Origin: Pararobbsia alpina
GTDB taxonomy: Bacteria > Pseudomonadota > Gammaproteobacteria > Burkholderiales > Burkholderiaceae
Reading direction: 5' to 3'
Length of the DNA stretch: 33,752 bases
Assembly (NCBI RefSeq): GCF_902859895.1
Contig: NZ_CADIKM010000043.1
Location: 1 to 33,752 of the forward strand
Position numbers and translations under genes: made by a program. The notes under the pieces are model-generated. The model searched no databases, had not been told where the DNA came from, and was given only the letters and a program-made list of their open reading frames with translations. The stretch's first letter is position 1; the number at the start of each line of letters is the position of its first letter. This document shows positions 1 to 7,196 of this stretch, one piece after another.

Positions 1-1
1 C

Positions 2-149
2 GATTCGTCGCGCGGTGGGGATGGCCACTGCGGCCTCGGCCTCGCGATCGTCAACCGGCTCGTGCAACAGCACGGAGGCGATTGCACGATTCGGAACTCG
101 ACGGATGGGGGTGGTTGTGGCGCCCAGGCTGCCGGCGAATCGCCGATGA
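2..149 (+). pseudogene. 3' end of a sensor histidine kinase gene, cut by the window edge, apparently frameshifted near its end
   Basis: The window opens inside a gene. Reading from base 2, the peptide contains GLGLAIVNRLVQQHGG, which is the G2 box and following helix of a histidine-kinase ATPase domain, preceded by a GDGHC stretch. The natural C-terminal reading (LPANRR then a TGA stop at 147-149) is one frame away, so the frame breaks around 121-128. In the original frame translation runs on to a stop at about 373 with no kinase-like sequence. Either the gene is broken or the base sequence has a single-base error there. The upstream part is outside the window, so the signal sensed is unknown. 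Positions 150-416 after it hold no gene I can support; the last 60 bases before 417 are AT-rich. Confidence 0.6.
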
Positions 150-416
150 AGTCCTTCATGCGTTCCATCTCTATCACGCTTCTAGGCCGCAGTGGCGAAA
201 GTGCGCCATCGTCAATTCCACGTGTGACGCACTGGAGATTCGAGGAGGAACTCTTTTATCCCGCATTGGCTCTCGCTCTGACAGCGAGTCGCTCGCCAAG
301 AGCGCAACCTGCATATCGGCAAATAGACCTATTTTTGGTGGCAGGGTTTGTAGGCGAATCGAAGATTTGCTAGGATTTGGAGTCGCTTTACTCTCAGTAT
401 ATAAAATAATTAGTTT

Positions 417-850
417 ATGGAATTCAACGCCTCACCCTGGCACACAAACCCCACTCAAGCCTTCAGGCTATGCCAAGAGCACGAGGCCGCCGGCGCCGAT
501 CGAAAACCTTTTGCTGAGCGTTCGATCGTCCAGCATTGCGCCATGTTCGATCGCTTCACACGCTATCTTGCCGAGCACGGCCTATCGCTGACCACGTTCG
601 GCACGGATCATGTTGATTCCTTTTTTGCCCCGGGCAGCGGCTTCGCCGAAGACACCACGACGCGCATCCCGTACGCGAAACTGATCGACCGCCTGCGTGT
701 CATCTCGTAGACCTCGGCATCCGATTTGATAATCCGGGGTTCGACCTCTTGCGTCGTCTGCAGTGGCCAGACGAATATGAGTCCACGGCTTCTGCGCAAC
801 ACCGACTGCCGTCGGCGACTTCTGGGAGGCTGGCCCTCCGGACGAAGTGA
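417..850 (+). pseudogene. Tyrosine recombinase (XerC/D-like integrase) N-terminal fragment, frameshifted
   Basis: The ATG at 417 opens a frame reading FAERSIVQHCAMFDRFTRYL and then LTTFGTDHVDSFFA. This is the core-binding (SAM-like) domain at the start of tyrosine recombinases. The frame ends at 710. Moving one frame at about 699-701 restores a sensible continuation (HLVDLGIRFDNPGFDLLRRL, then QWPDE) which runs to a stop at 848-850. The catalytic domain, with its Arg-His-Arg-Tyr residues, is absent. It is a dead fragment about one third the length of a working enzyme. It suggests past recombination at the left edge of this gene block. Confidence 0.65.
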
Positions 851-1207
851 GCTACCGGCTGGGTCTCGTCTCACCGGGCACGGTCGAGCGGAGGATTGCA
901 ACGCTTAAGGCCTAGCCTCACGTCTCGTAGACCGCCTTGATCCTTTCACCCTTGCGCTGCTCTTTCGCCTACTGTACGCCTTCGATCAACGAGCGCTTGC
1001 GTCAGAACCGACAGGTGCCGCCGACCCTCTCCGTTGGGGCTGGCGCGATGAACGGCGGCTTCCGAGTGTGGATTTAGCTGGTCGAGCGAACCCAATAGAC
1101 GCCGCGTCTGCAGTGGGAGCGTTGGATGGACCGGTTGAATCCGCAATCGAAGCCGGCCTCCCCGGCGCGGCGCTGCGACGGATCGCAGCGCTCACCTCAT
1201 CGTCCGC
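851..1207. other. No supportable gene; probable recombination debris
   Basis: No open frame here has a convincing start, ribosome-binding site or recognisable protein motif. A short plus-strand frame ending at 915 (reading VSYRLGLVSPGTVERR before the stop) looks protein-like but I cannot assign it. I take the stretch as the remains of genes broken by the events that also truncated the recombinase to its left. Confidence 0.4.
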
Positions 1208-1519
1208 TCATCCGTCGGTCCTTTCGTCCGGCCGCTTCCGGTAGAGGATGATGAAGCGTGCGGGCGCGTTATCCCCTTGCAATACCGCACGGCTCAAGCG
1301 GTAGCGCGACGTCATGAAGTCGATCACCGCCGAGGCTGCTGCCGCTGACAGCGCCGGCTTCCACATCCAGATATCGTCGCTGCGGTCCACTGCGCATGCT
1401 TCGAACAATGCGCGGTCCGGATTGCTCGCTGCGCCGATCACCCAGTCTTCCATTCGGGCACCAAACTCCTTGATATAGCTGAAACACTCGAACTTGATCT
1501 GCTGCACGCTGTAGTTCAC
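1208..1519 (-). CDS. Hypothetical protein, 103 aa, last gene of the DMF operon
   Basis: I do not recognise this protein. The start is a GTG at 1519 with GGAGG six bases upstream; longer readings of the frame run through the Sel1 gene and have no such site. It begins VNYSVQQIKFECFSYIKEFG, and has two tryptophans in an acidic segment (DDIWMWKP, residues 49-56). An Ala-rich helix follows, and the tail is basic (ILYRKRPDER). There is no signal peptide or membrane segment, so it is probably cytoplasmic. It lies 32 bp after the Sel1-repeat gene on the same strand, so it is probably co-transcribed with the DMFase genes. That position suggests an accessory role in DMFase assembly or amide use, but this is inference only. 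Confidence 0.7.
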   Translation of the reverse strand: MNYSVQQIKFECFSYIKEFGARMEDWVIGAASNPDRALFEACAVDRSDDIWMWKPALSAAAASAVIDFMTSRYRLSRAVLQGDNAPARFIILYRKRPDERTDG

Positions 1520-1551
1520 GGTGTCCTCCGCAGGTTGATCATGCGCGAGGT

Positions 1552-2235
1552 CTATCCGGCGATCGGCATCAGGCGCGCGGGCCGTGTGCTCGCTGCGGTG
1601 CGTGAGCGCCATTGGTCGAACAGGCTTGCGCCCGCCCGCCTCTCTTCCGCCGACATGTCGCCCAGCACGTTTTCGAGCGCATTGAGCGCGTTGCCGACGC
1701 CATGCTGTGCGGCAAGGGACAGCCACGCAAACGCCTGCACCCGATCGCGCTCGACGCCGCGTCCGGTGGCATAACTGAAGCCGAGCCGCGCCTGCGATGG
1801 GTAATGGCCCTGTTCGGCCGCACGGCGGTACCACTGCGCGGCGGCTGCATCGTCTTGCGGTACCGCGCGCCCTTTCGCGAAGAGACTGGCCAGGTTTGCC
1901 TGCGCAAACGGGTCGCCGCTTTCGGCGGCAAGCGTGATCCAGCGCACGCCTTCGGCCTCGTTGCGCAGCGCCCCTTGCGACGACATCAGCATGGCGCCCA
2001 GATTCGTCTGCGCCTGCGTATTGCCTTGGCGCGCGGACTGTCCATACCATTCGAACGCGCGATGCAGGTCCGCATCGACGCCTTCGCCATTCACATAGAG
2101 CGCGGCGAGCCAGGCCTGGGCGATGCTGTCGCCCGCTTCGGCAAGCGCTTCGAACGCGTGAAACGCGCTGTGGAAATGGCCCTTCGAATACAACTTGACT
2201 GCTTCGTCGAGGTTCGTTTGCTTCGAGGCTTTCAT
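1552..2235 (-). CDS. Sel1/TPR-like repeat protein, 227 aa
   Basis: It has about four tandem 36-residue Sel1-like repeats, at roughly residues 36-71, 72-107, 108-143 and 144-179, each with the A..LG/A.LY..G.GV....A..WY..AA..G pattern. The first unit reads AQAWLAALYVNGEGVDADLH and the third AQANLASLFAKGRAVPQDDA. Such alpha-solenoid proteins usually act as protein-protein scaffolds. There is no signal peptide, so it is likely cytoplasmic. The ATG at 2235 overlaps the stop of the upstream Rieske-like gene as ATGA, and GGAG lies about eight bases before it, which indicates translational coupling. In this operon it may help assemble or regulate the DMFase or the Rieske-like protein; that is inference. 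Confidence 0.85.
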   Translation of the reverse strand: MKASKQTNLDEAVKLYSKGHFHSAFHAFEALAEAGDSIAQAWLAALYVNGEGVDADLHRAFEWYGQSARQGNTQAQTNLGAMLMSSQGALRNEAEGVRWITLAAESGDPFAQANLASLFAKGRAVPQDDAAAAQWYRRAAEQGHYPSQARLGFSYATGRGVERDRVQAFAWLSLAAQHGVGNALNALENVLGDMSAEERRAGASLFDQWRSRTAASTRPARLMPIAG

Positions 2236-3188
2236 GTGTCGTCTCCGGTAAGGGGTGACGGGGTCGTGCGCTGCACGACACGTGCGGCGAGCGTGGTTTC
2301 GAGCCAGCGGTGCGAATCGGCCGGGATGTCGATCGCGCTGGCGCGACGCTCCAGTAACGCGCGCCATCGAGCGAGCGGTTGCGGACCGTAGAGGGTGAGC
2401 CGGCACAAGGTGCGCTGCAACGCGATCGGCTGAAGCACGATCACGCATTGACTCGCGCCGGCAGAAAGGACGATCAGATTCGGAAAACGCCACGTGGCGC
2501 AGATCGGAGCGCCGCCGCCCTCCTCCTCTATGCTTTCCGTGCTTTCAAAAGTGGCGCTTGCGGCGGTTGCGCCGGCGAGCTTTGCGCCGGTCGCAATACG
2601 CTGTCCGACATGCTTCCAGTTGCCGGCCAGTTCGAGCCAACCGTCGTCGCGCCGCGCGCTGCTCTCCCTATGCGGCGTAGCGACGACTTCGACTCGGTTG
2701 AACGCATCGCCTGCGGGGTCGAGATGCACAAAGATCAGCGGACCGTCGGTCGCGACCCGCACGCCCAGCAGACGCTCCGGACGCAGCCCGAGATACTGGT
2801 ACATCTCGGGGCTGGGCGTCTTGGCTTCGGCTGCCTGCAGCGGCGCACGGTCGCGGCTATGCCCACAGGACGTGAACGAGCACGACGTCTTCGCGCCTTG
2901 CCGGCATTGCAAGGGCACGACGCGGCAGCCGCCGTGCTGCGCGAGATTAAAGCGACCGGCGAGCCGGCCGCTGGCAAGACGCTGCACGTGCACCGCATGG
3001 TCGCCGGCGGTGAAGGGCAGCAGGTCGCCCACGTCCGGTATGTCCTCGTCGACACCGATACAGATCCATTCGCGAGTCCAGACCGTGTCGTCCTCGATCT
3101 TCGCGAACGCGAGCGTGCGATAGGCATCGACATCAAGGGACAGCGACCGCGCAGGTGTCGGAATGCGCGACGCGACGATTTCACTCAT
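2232..3188 (-). CDS. Degenerate Rieske / ring-hydroxylating oxygenase alpha-like protein, 318 aa
   Basis: The N-terminal 160 residues follow the plan of a ring-hydroxylating oxygenase alpha subunit: an entry helix (DTVWTREWICIGVDEDIPDV), a beta domain, then GRFNLAQHGG where the family has the N-V-C-R-H Rieske half-site, then SFTSCGH in place of F-x-C-P-Y-H-G-W, and later GPLIFVHLDP. The first cluster cysteine is Ala83, and the second half-site is C108-x-H110 rather than C-x2-H, so a normal 2Fe-2S cluster is unlikely. Four other possible ligands remain nearby (H85, C88, C95, C103). The start of the catalytic domain is present (ELAGNWKH, 186-193), but the 2-His-1-carboxylate motif is missing and the protein is short (family about 430 aa). 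It starts 19 bp after dmfA2 and is probably co-transcribed with it. Oxygenase activity is unlikely; a metal-handling or structural role for DMFase is a guess. Confidence 0.75.
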   Translation of the reverse strand: MSEIVASRIPTPARSLSLDVDAYRTLAFAKIEDDTVWTREWICIGVDEDIPDVGDLLPFTAGDHAVHVQRLASGRLAGRFNLAQHGGCRVVPLQCRQGAKTSCSFTSCGHSRDRAPLQAAEAKTPSPEMYQYLGLRPERLLGVRVATDGPLIFVHLDPAGDAFNRVEVVATPHRESSARRDDGWLELAGNWKHVGQRIATGAKLAGATAASATFESTESIEEEGGGAPICATWRFPNLIVLSAGASQCVIVLQPIALQRTLCRLTLYGPQPLARWRALLERRASAIDIPADSHRWLETTLAARVVQRTTPSPLTGDDT

Positions 3189-3207
3189 GGCGTGGTCTCC
3201 CCACCGA

Positions 3208-5604
3208 TCAGTTCGTCGTTACGACAGACGGCGATTCATAGTCAGCGCGCCCACGATGGACGACCGCACTCGCCGGCGCGGCCGGCAACGGGCCGTCGAC
3301 GCTGAAACGATCGAGCACGTTTTTCGTCAGCCTCGAGATATTGTTGTCGCAATTGTTCCAGGGCAAAGAGCCGCAGTACGCGATCGAACTGAACGCGAAA
3401 CAGCCACCGCCGTTCGGCGTTTCGTGGAACGTGATGTCGGCGCGAACGCGTGGATGAACCGTGCCGTCCAGACCCTGCTGGTTGAAACCGAAATCTTCCA
3501 TGACAAGCAGGTAGGCTTCGGTGTGACGTCCCGCAGAAGTCGCGACGGTCAGGATATGCGGTGGCGAGCCGAGCATGGTGTCGACGATATCGAGTTCGAG
3601 ACCCGCCGCACCGCCGCCGACCAGACCGAAGTTGCCGAGGTTCTCCTCATAGTCGATGCCTTCGAATGCCCACGCGACGCGTTCGTCGAGACTTTCCGGC
3701 GTGCGCGAAAAGTAGCTGGAAATATCAAAGCCTTCCGACGACATGCCCGTCCCCGCAACCGAATGCAGATAGCGTCCGCGATAGCGCCACATGCCGCCGA
3801 GTTCGCCTGTGCCCTGATGGTAATACTCGCCCGGATCGGCACGCCATGTGCGAATGCCCGACTCGCAGCGACGCATTTCGGTGACGATGCCGCGCCCCAG
3901 CCCGCCATACGCCGGATGATACGAATGCACCCAATACCAGCCGTCCGCGCCCATGTACATGATGCGGCCGCCACGCTGCGTGTAGTCGTGCAGCGCGTCG
4001 AGTTGTGGTCCCGAGTTATGCTCTGGATGCGAGCCTGTGATGATCACGTTGTAGTCTTCGAGGCGCGCAAGACCGTCATAGGTGAGGTCCTCGTCGGTGA
4101 AGACATCGTATTCGTAGCCGAGCGTTTCGAGCCAGTAGACAAGGTGCAGGTCCGCGGGATACTGCCACGGCGCCTGTGCCAGAAAGTGATCGTACTTGGG
4201 CCGAATGCTCAGGATGGGCCGCAAACGCGACGACAGGCAGATGCCGCTGCCGTCGGTATGCGTGTCGTAGATCGAACCGCCATACTCGCGATGCTCGGCG
4301 AGGAACATGTTCTGCTGCTGCATGATCGGTACGCGATAGACGAAGAGTTCGGCGCCACCCGCGTTACAGGCGACATGTTCGTTCGCATACGCCATATAGC
4401 TGATGGTCGGCACCATCACCGCAATCTTTGACTTCTTGGCTCCGAGTTTCGGAACGATCCAGAACGGGATGTAATCTTCGTCGCCTTCCGCCGTCGTGAG
4501 TTTTGCCGCATAGAAGCGGCTCTTGATGTCCTCAGGCACCTTCCATTCGAAGCTGACGTCCCAGCGCGCATTGTCGAGGTCATCGTCGTGGAAATGGATC
4601 GCGCCGTATTCCTTTTGCGCGTGCTTCCAGTCGAAGTTGCAGCCGGCCCAGTTGTAGCCGGTCATCGCACGCGTCGGGCAGTTGACGAGCTGCGCGTCGA
4701 ATTTGTAGGGTCCCTGGTCGCGACAGACGAGCGTGTCGATGCCATCCGAAAAGTCCCAGGCAGCGACGATGCATTCGGACAACGGCCCGGTTGGGCCGGA
4801 ATGACGTCGCTCGCTCAGGCCCGGCTGAACGCCGGCCTTCATCGTCTCGATCTCGAAGCGCGACAGCGCGCGATTACAAACACGCGGGCTGTCGATCTTG
4901 CCGTTATAGTGCCCGCCGATCAACACGCCCTGCGGCAGCGACGAGCGTCCGATCGGGCCACTCTCGAGTCCCTTCACAAAACCCGCGATAACGAGTGGAA
5001 TGTCCGAATGCGTGATCGGACCCGCGAACTGCGCCTCCACGGGCGGCACGACCGGGTCGAGCGCATAGACGATCTGCGGTTCGTGATACAGCGTGACAGC
5101 ACCCGTTTTCGCATCGAAGGTCGCGGCGAGAAAATGCCACGCGTGATCTCGCAGACGCGCGCCAGTCGTGAAGGTCTTGTCGTTGATGCGAAGTTCGGCG
5201 CAGCCGTCCTCGTTGATAAAAAGACCATAGCCTTTACCCTTCGACCACTTCGTGACGAGCCCCTGCTCGCCGTGCTTCCAGTAGCGCGCATCGGTGCGCG
5301 GCGTGGTCGGCCAGATCCAGCATTGCAGCGTGAAGCTCTCCACCTTCAATTGCGGCGCATCCGGCACGTAGGCATACGAGCCGCCGTAGACGGCTTGGGG
5401 ACGGCCGTCATAGCTGCCCTCGCAATCAGCAGTCACGTCTTTCTCGATAAAGCCCGGCCCGCGCGGGTTGGTGTCGCCGTTGATCATCTGGACGATCGAC
5501 GCGCGATATTGCGCCGGCCCGTCGCAGTTGACGTAGAACTTGATCGTGTCGCCGGGATGGACGCTGAACTTGTCCGCATAGCCGGTGAGTCGCATTGCAC
5601 ACAT
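3208..5604 (-). CDS. dmfA2: N,N-dimethylformamidase large subunit
   Basis: This is the catalytic subunit of DMFase, which hydrolyses N,N-dimethylformamide to dimethylamine and formate. The protein has 798 residues; characterised large subunits are about 760. It has an N-terminal beta domain (GYADKFSVHPGDTIKFYVN, resembling a C2/Ig fold), then a concanavalin-like lectin region with paired Trp/Gly strands (about 85-260). The catalytic region from about 390 carries VPTISYMAYANEH, EYGGSIYDTHTDG and ITGSHPEHNS. Family structures show a mononuclear iron held by two tyrosines and one glutamate. By spacing these are probably Tyr403 or 406, Tyr441 or 446, and Glu528, but I cannot align them. The ATG at 5604 has AGGAG ten bases upstream; a second ATG three codons on is possible. 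The small-subunit gene lies 99 bp upstream. Confidence 0.93.
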   Translation of the reverse strand: MCAMRLTGYADKFSVHPGDTIKFYVNCDGPAQYRASIVQMINGDTNPRGPGFIEKDVTADCEGSYDGRPQAVYGGSYAYVPDAPQLKVESFTLQCWIWPTTPRTDARYWKHGEQGLVTKWSKGKGYGLFINEDGCAELRINDKTFTTGARLRDHAWHFLAATFDAKTGAVTLYHEPQIVYALDPVVPPVEAQFAGPITHSDIPLVIAGFVKGLESGPIGRSSLPQGVLIGGHYNGKIDSPRVCNRALSRFEIETMKAGVQPGLSERRHSGPTGPLSECIVAAWDFSDGIDTLVCRDQGPYKFDAQLVNCPTRAMTGYNWAGCNFDWKHAQKEYGAIHFHDDDLDNARWDVSFEWKVPEDIKSRFYAAKLTTAEGDEDYIPFWIVPKLGAKKSKIAVMVPTISYMAYANEHVACNAGGAELFVYRVPIMQQQNMFLAEHREYGGSIYDTHTDGSGICLSSRLRPILSIRPKYDHFLAQAPWQYPADLHLVYWLETLGYEYDVFTDEDLTYDGLARLEDYNVIITGSHPEHNSGPQLDALHDYTQRGGRIMYMGADGWYWVHSYHPAYGGLGRGIVTEMRRCESGIRTWRADPGEYYHQGTGELGGMWRYRGRYLHSVAGTGMSSEGFDISSYFSRTPESLDERVAWAFEGIDYEENLGNFGLVGGGAAGLELDIVDTMLGSPPHILTVATSAGRHTEAYLLVMEDFGFNQQGLDGTVHPRVRADITFHETPNGGGCFAFSSIAYCGSLPWNNCDNNISRLTKNVLDRFSVDGPLPAAPASAVVHRGRADYESPSVVTTN

Positions 5605-5703
5605 GGAAAATCGCTCCTGCCTTCATGCCGCTCGGTGAGCGGCGGTCGTGGTGGTTCGGCGCCGGGTGGGGCCGCGCAACAAAGGGCGTGGCTGCGGCTC
5701 GGT

Positions 5704-6144
5704 TCAGGTCACCGGCCAGTTGTCGTCGCGGCGCTTGTAGCCCTGCGAATAGTGTTCGGGCATGCCATCGGTTTCCGGCATCTCGTCAAGACGCATCAGG
5801 AAGATGGCGTGCTGGATATCCTGCTCGCTCGTATAGACCTCGTCGGTGGCAAACACCGGCGGCACGCCGCGAATGCCTGACAGACGGCCGATGCGCCATT
5901 CGGCCTCCACCTTCGTGCAGATCACGATGAGTTTGTTTTTCGGCGATACACCGCGCATGCGCAGCAGCACACGGCGCAAGTCATGATGCTCATGGGTGCC
6001 GCCTGTCACGACCGTGGTGTCGCCGGGCGTTTCGCACTTGAGAACAGAAAAGCCAGCGACCCCGTGCATGGACTCCGTGCATTCCTTATGAAGCGCGATC
6101 AGGCGATCGCGTTCGGGCGTACGTTTCTTGGGGATAGGAATCAT
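5704..6144 (-). CDS. dmfA1: N,N-dimethylformamidase small subunit
   Basis: The small subunit pairs with the large one in the DMFase alpha-beta assembly. The protein has 146 residues, slightly longer than the roughly 130 of described relatives, and starts MIPIPKKRTPERDRLIALHK. It is mostly helical at the N-terminus, with a central segment HEHHDLRRVLLRMRG and later WRIGRLSGIRGVPPVFATDE. It has no signal peptide. The ATG at 6144 has a GAGG ribosome site eight bases upstream, and earlier in-frame starts have none. The gene is the first of the operon after a leader of about 265 nt that carries an ANTAR-type hairpin and a terminator, so its expression should depend on antitermination. The gene order small then large matches known DMFase loci. 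Confidence 0.9.
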   Translation of the reverse strand: MIPIPKKRTPERDRLIALHKECTESMHGVAGFSVLKCETPGDTTVVTGGTHEHHDLRRVLLRMRGVSPKNKLIVICTKVEAEWRIGRLSGIRGVPPVFATDEVYTSEQDIQHAIFLMRLDEMPETDGMPEHYSQGYKRRDDNWPVT

Positions 6145-6260
6145 GAAATCAACCTCATCAAGATTTAAAGGATGACTAGTCGTGTCGTCAGCAAACTGAA
6201 GCAAGGTCCGTCGACACACCTTCTTGTGCAGCGTCTGCGTGATTACCTGGCCGTTGAGTC

Positions 6261-6305
6261 AAAAAAAAGCCCGACTTGCCAGTGTCTCTGGCAAGTCGGG
6301 CTTTT
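6261..6305 (-). terminator. Regulated intrinsic terminator in the dmf leader
   Basis: On the minus strand, AAGCCCGACTTGCCAG pairs perfectly over 16 bp with its complement around a five-base loop (AGACA). It is followed by a run of eight T. It lies between the candidate promoter and dmfA1, so it would stop transcription before the structural genes unless antitermination occurs. It begins eight bases after hairpin P1. It also lies downstream of the amiR-like gene, so it could end that transcript as well. Confidence 0.9.
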
Positions 6306-6313
6306 CGGCCTTT

Positions 6314-6345
6314 TGCCGACCGGGACGTCTTTGTCTCGTTCGGCA
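6314..6345 (-). promoter_or_regulatory. ANTAR-target RNA hairpin P1 of the dmf leader
   Basis: The minus-strand RNA folds as TGCCGA / CGAGAC - loop AAAGAC - GTCCCG / TCGGCA, with one A/G mismatch between the two stem parts and one A/C mismatch inside the upper stem. The six-base loop has A at position 1 and G at position 4, the hallmark of hairpins bound by ANTAR antiterminators such as AmiR and NasR. It sits eight bases before the terminator. Near-identical hairpins occupy the same place in the two other leaders (8678-8705 and 20493-20520). Confidence 0.8.
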
Positions 6346-6420
6346 TCATTGAGTCAGGTTTTACCGCTGTCTTCGCCAGATTTTCATCGGGGCGCAGACG
6401 TCTGCTGCGACGGACAATGA

Positions 6421-6435
6421 GCAACAAATGTGCCC
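6421..6435 (-). promoter_or_regulatory. Sigma-54 (-24/-12) promoter candidate for the dmf operon
   Basis: The minus strand reads GGGCACATTTGTTGC, giving the required GG-N10-GC spacing and good matches to the TGGCAC and TTGC halves. The first T and the base after CAC differ from consensus. Predicted transcription start is about 6409, leaving a leader of about 265 nt that contains P1 and the terminator. Confidence 0.6.
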
Positions 6436-6556
6436 ATGATTGCGCGTGACCTGTCCAGCCCCCTCACCGTCTTGCTGACGACCGTCCTTCACGATGCCTG
6501 GCGATATTCAACGATCACTGTCTTGCTCATGCCATGTGCGAGAACCGTGCTTCGTT

Positions 6557-6571
6557 GCACACCAACAGTGC
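6557..6571. promoter_or_regulatory. NtrC-type binding site upstream of the dmf promoter
   Basis: The sequence GCACACCAACAGTGC is a GCAC-N7-GTGC dyad, the core of the NtrC enhancer consensus. It is centred about 155 bp upstream of the predicted dmf start, a normal distance for a sigma-54 activator. A second overlapping GTGC/GCAC arrangement runs to 6580. Confidence 0.55.
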
Positions 6572-6594
6572 GCCTCGCACTGCTAACAGGCACG

Positions 6595-7194
6595 TCAATG
6601 GCGTATCGAACCGGACTTGACGATTTCGTCGGCGACGGTTTCGATTAACGCGTGATTGTCGCGCGCCTGCAAACACAACACCTGATAGGCCTCGTCGTCC
6701 GATAGGTGCTGCGTCTTCATGATGATCGACTTGGCGAGTTCGATCGTCCGCTGCCTGGCGGCCTTCTGCTCTGCGCGATGGATAAATTTTTGCAGAGACT
6801 TGTGCTTCTTGTTCTGTGCGAGGGTGACGGCGATTGCCGTGAGCACGCCAAACGAGCGCACCGGCGAGGGAATCACGCTAAACGCATTGAGCTGCATGAC
6901 CGCTTCGATCACCACCGGATTCTCATACGTCACGACGGGAATAATGGGCGGCGCATTCTTATCGCCGAGCCATGCATGGTGATAAGCCGCAGTCTGCGGC
7001 GTGACTGACATGATCACGAGATCGATCGCGTCGAGTTCGACATCTAGATCAGGCCAACATACCTGTACCTTGCAACCGATCCTCTTGAGATGTTCGAGTA
7101 ACTCAACGCGGTCCTGGTCGGGCGGATGCACAACCGCTATTCGCAGCGATCGTATTTCCTGCAAGGACTGCGGAGTATGTGGACTACGCGTCAT
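6595..7194 (-). CDS. AmiR-like ANTAR transcription antiterminator
   Basis: This 199-residue protein (AmiR of Pseudomonas has 196) has a pseudo-receiver domain (residues about 15-125, including LRIAVVHPPDQDRVELLEHL), then a coiled-coil-forming helix (about 126-155), then an ANTAR domain (about 137-192: ELAKSIIMKTQHLSDDEAYQ). The phospho-acceptor aspartate pocket of true receivers is not evident, as expected for a ligand-controlled AmiR. It would bind leader RNA hairpins and stop terminator formation. Its ATG lies two bases after the stop of the AmiC-like gene, with GGGAGG upstream, which fits the co-expressed sensor/antiterminator pairs known from amide operons. Its nearest target is the dmf leader immediately downstream. 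Confidence 0.9.
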   Translation of the reverse strand: MTRSPHTPQSLQEIRSLRIAVVHPPDQDRVELLEHLKRIGCKVQVCWPDLDVELDAIDLVIMSVTPQTAAYHHAWLGDKNAPPIIPVVTYENPVVIEAVMQLNAFSVIPSPVRSFGVLTAIAVTLAQNKKHKSLQKFIHRAEQKAARQRTIELAKSIIMKTQHLSDDEAYQVLCLQARDNHALIETVADEIVKSGSIRH

Positions 7195-7196
7195 GA

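Noticed and set aside
851-915. A short protein-like frame (VSYRLGLVSPGTVERR and a few more residues) before the stop at 913-915
   Set aside because: It is too short, has no start or ribosome site, and I cannot tie it to any family; treated as debris.
2232-3188. The Rieske-like protein as a dimethylamine- or DMF-hydroxylating oxygenase
   Set aside because: A cluster cysteine is missing, the second half-site is irregular, the catalytic iron motif is absent, and no reductase gene is nearby.
6545-6565. A second sigma-54-like match upstream of dmf (TTGGTGTGCAACGAAGC on the minus strand)
   Set aside because: The spacing is N11 and the -12 half is poor; it also overlaps the better-placed NtrC-type dyad.
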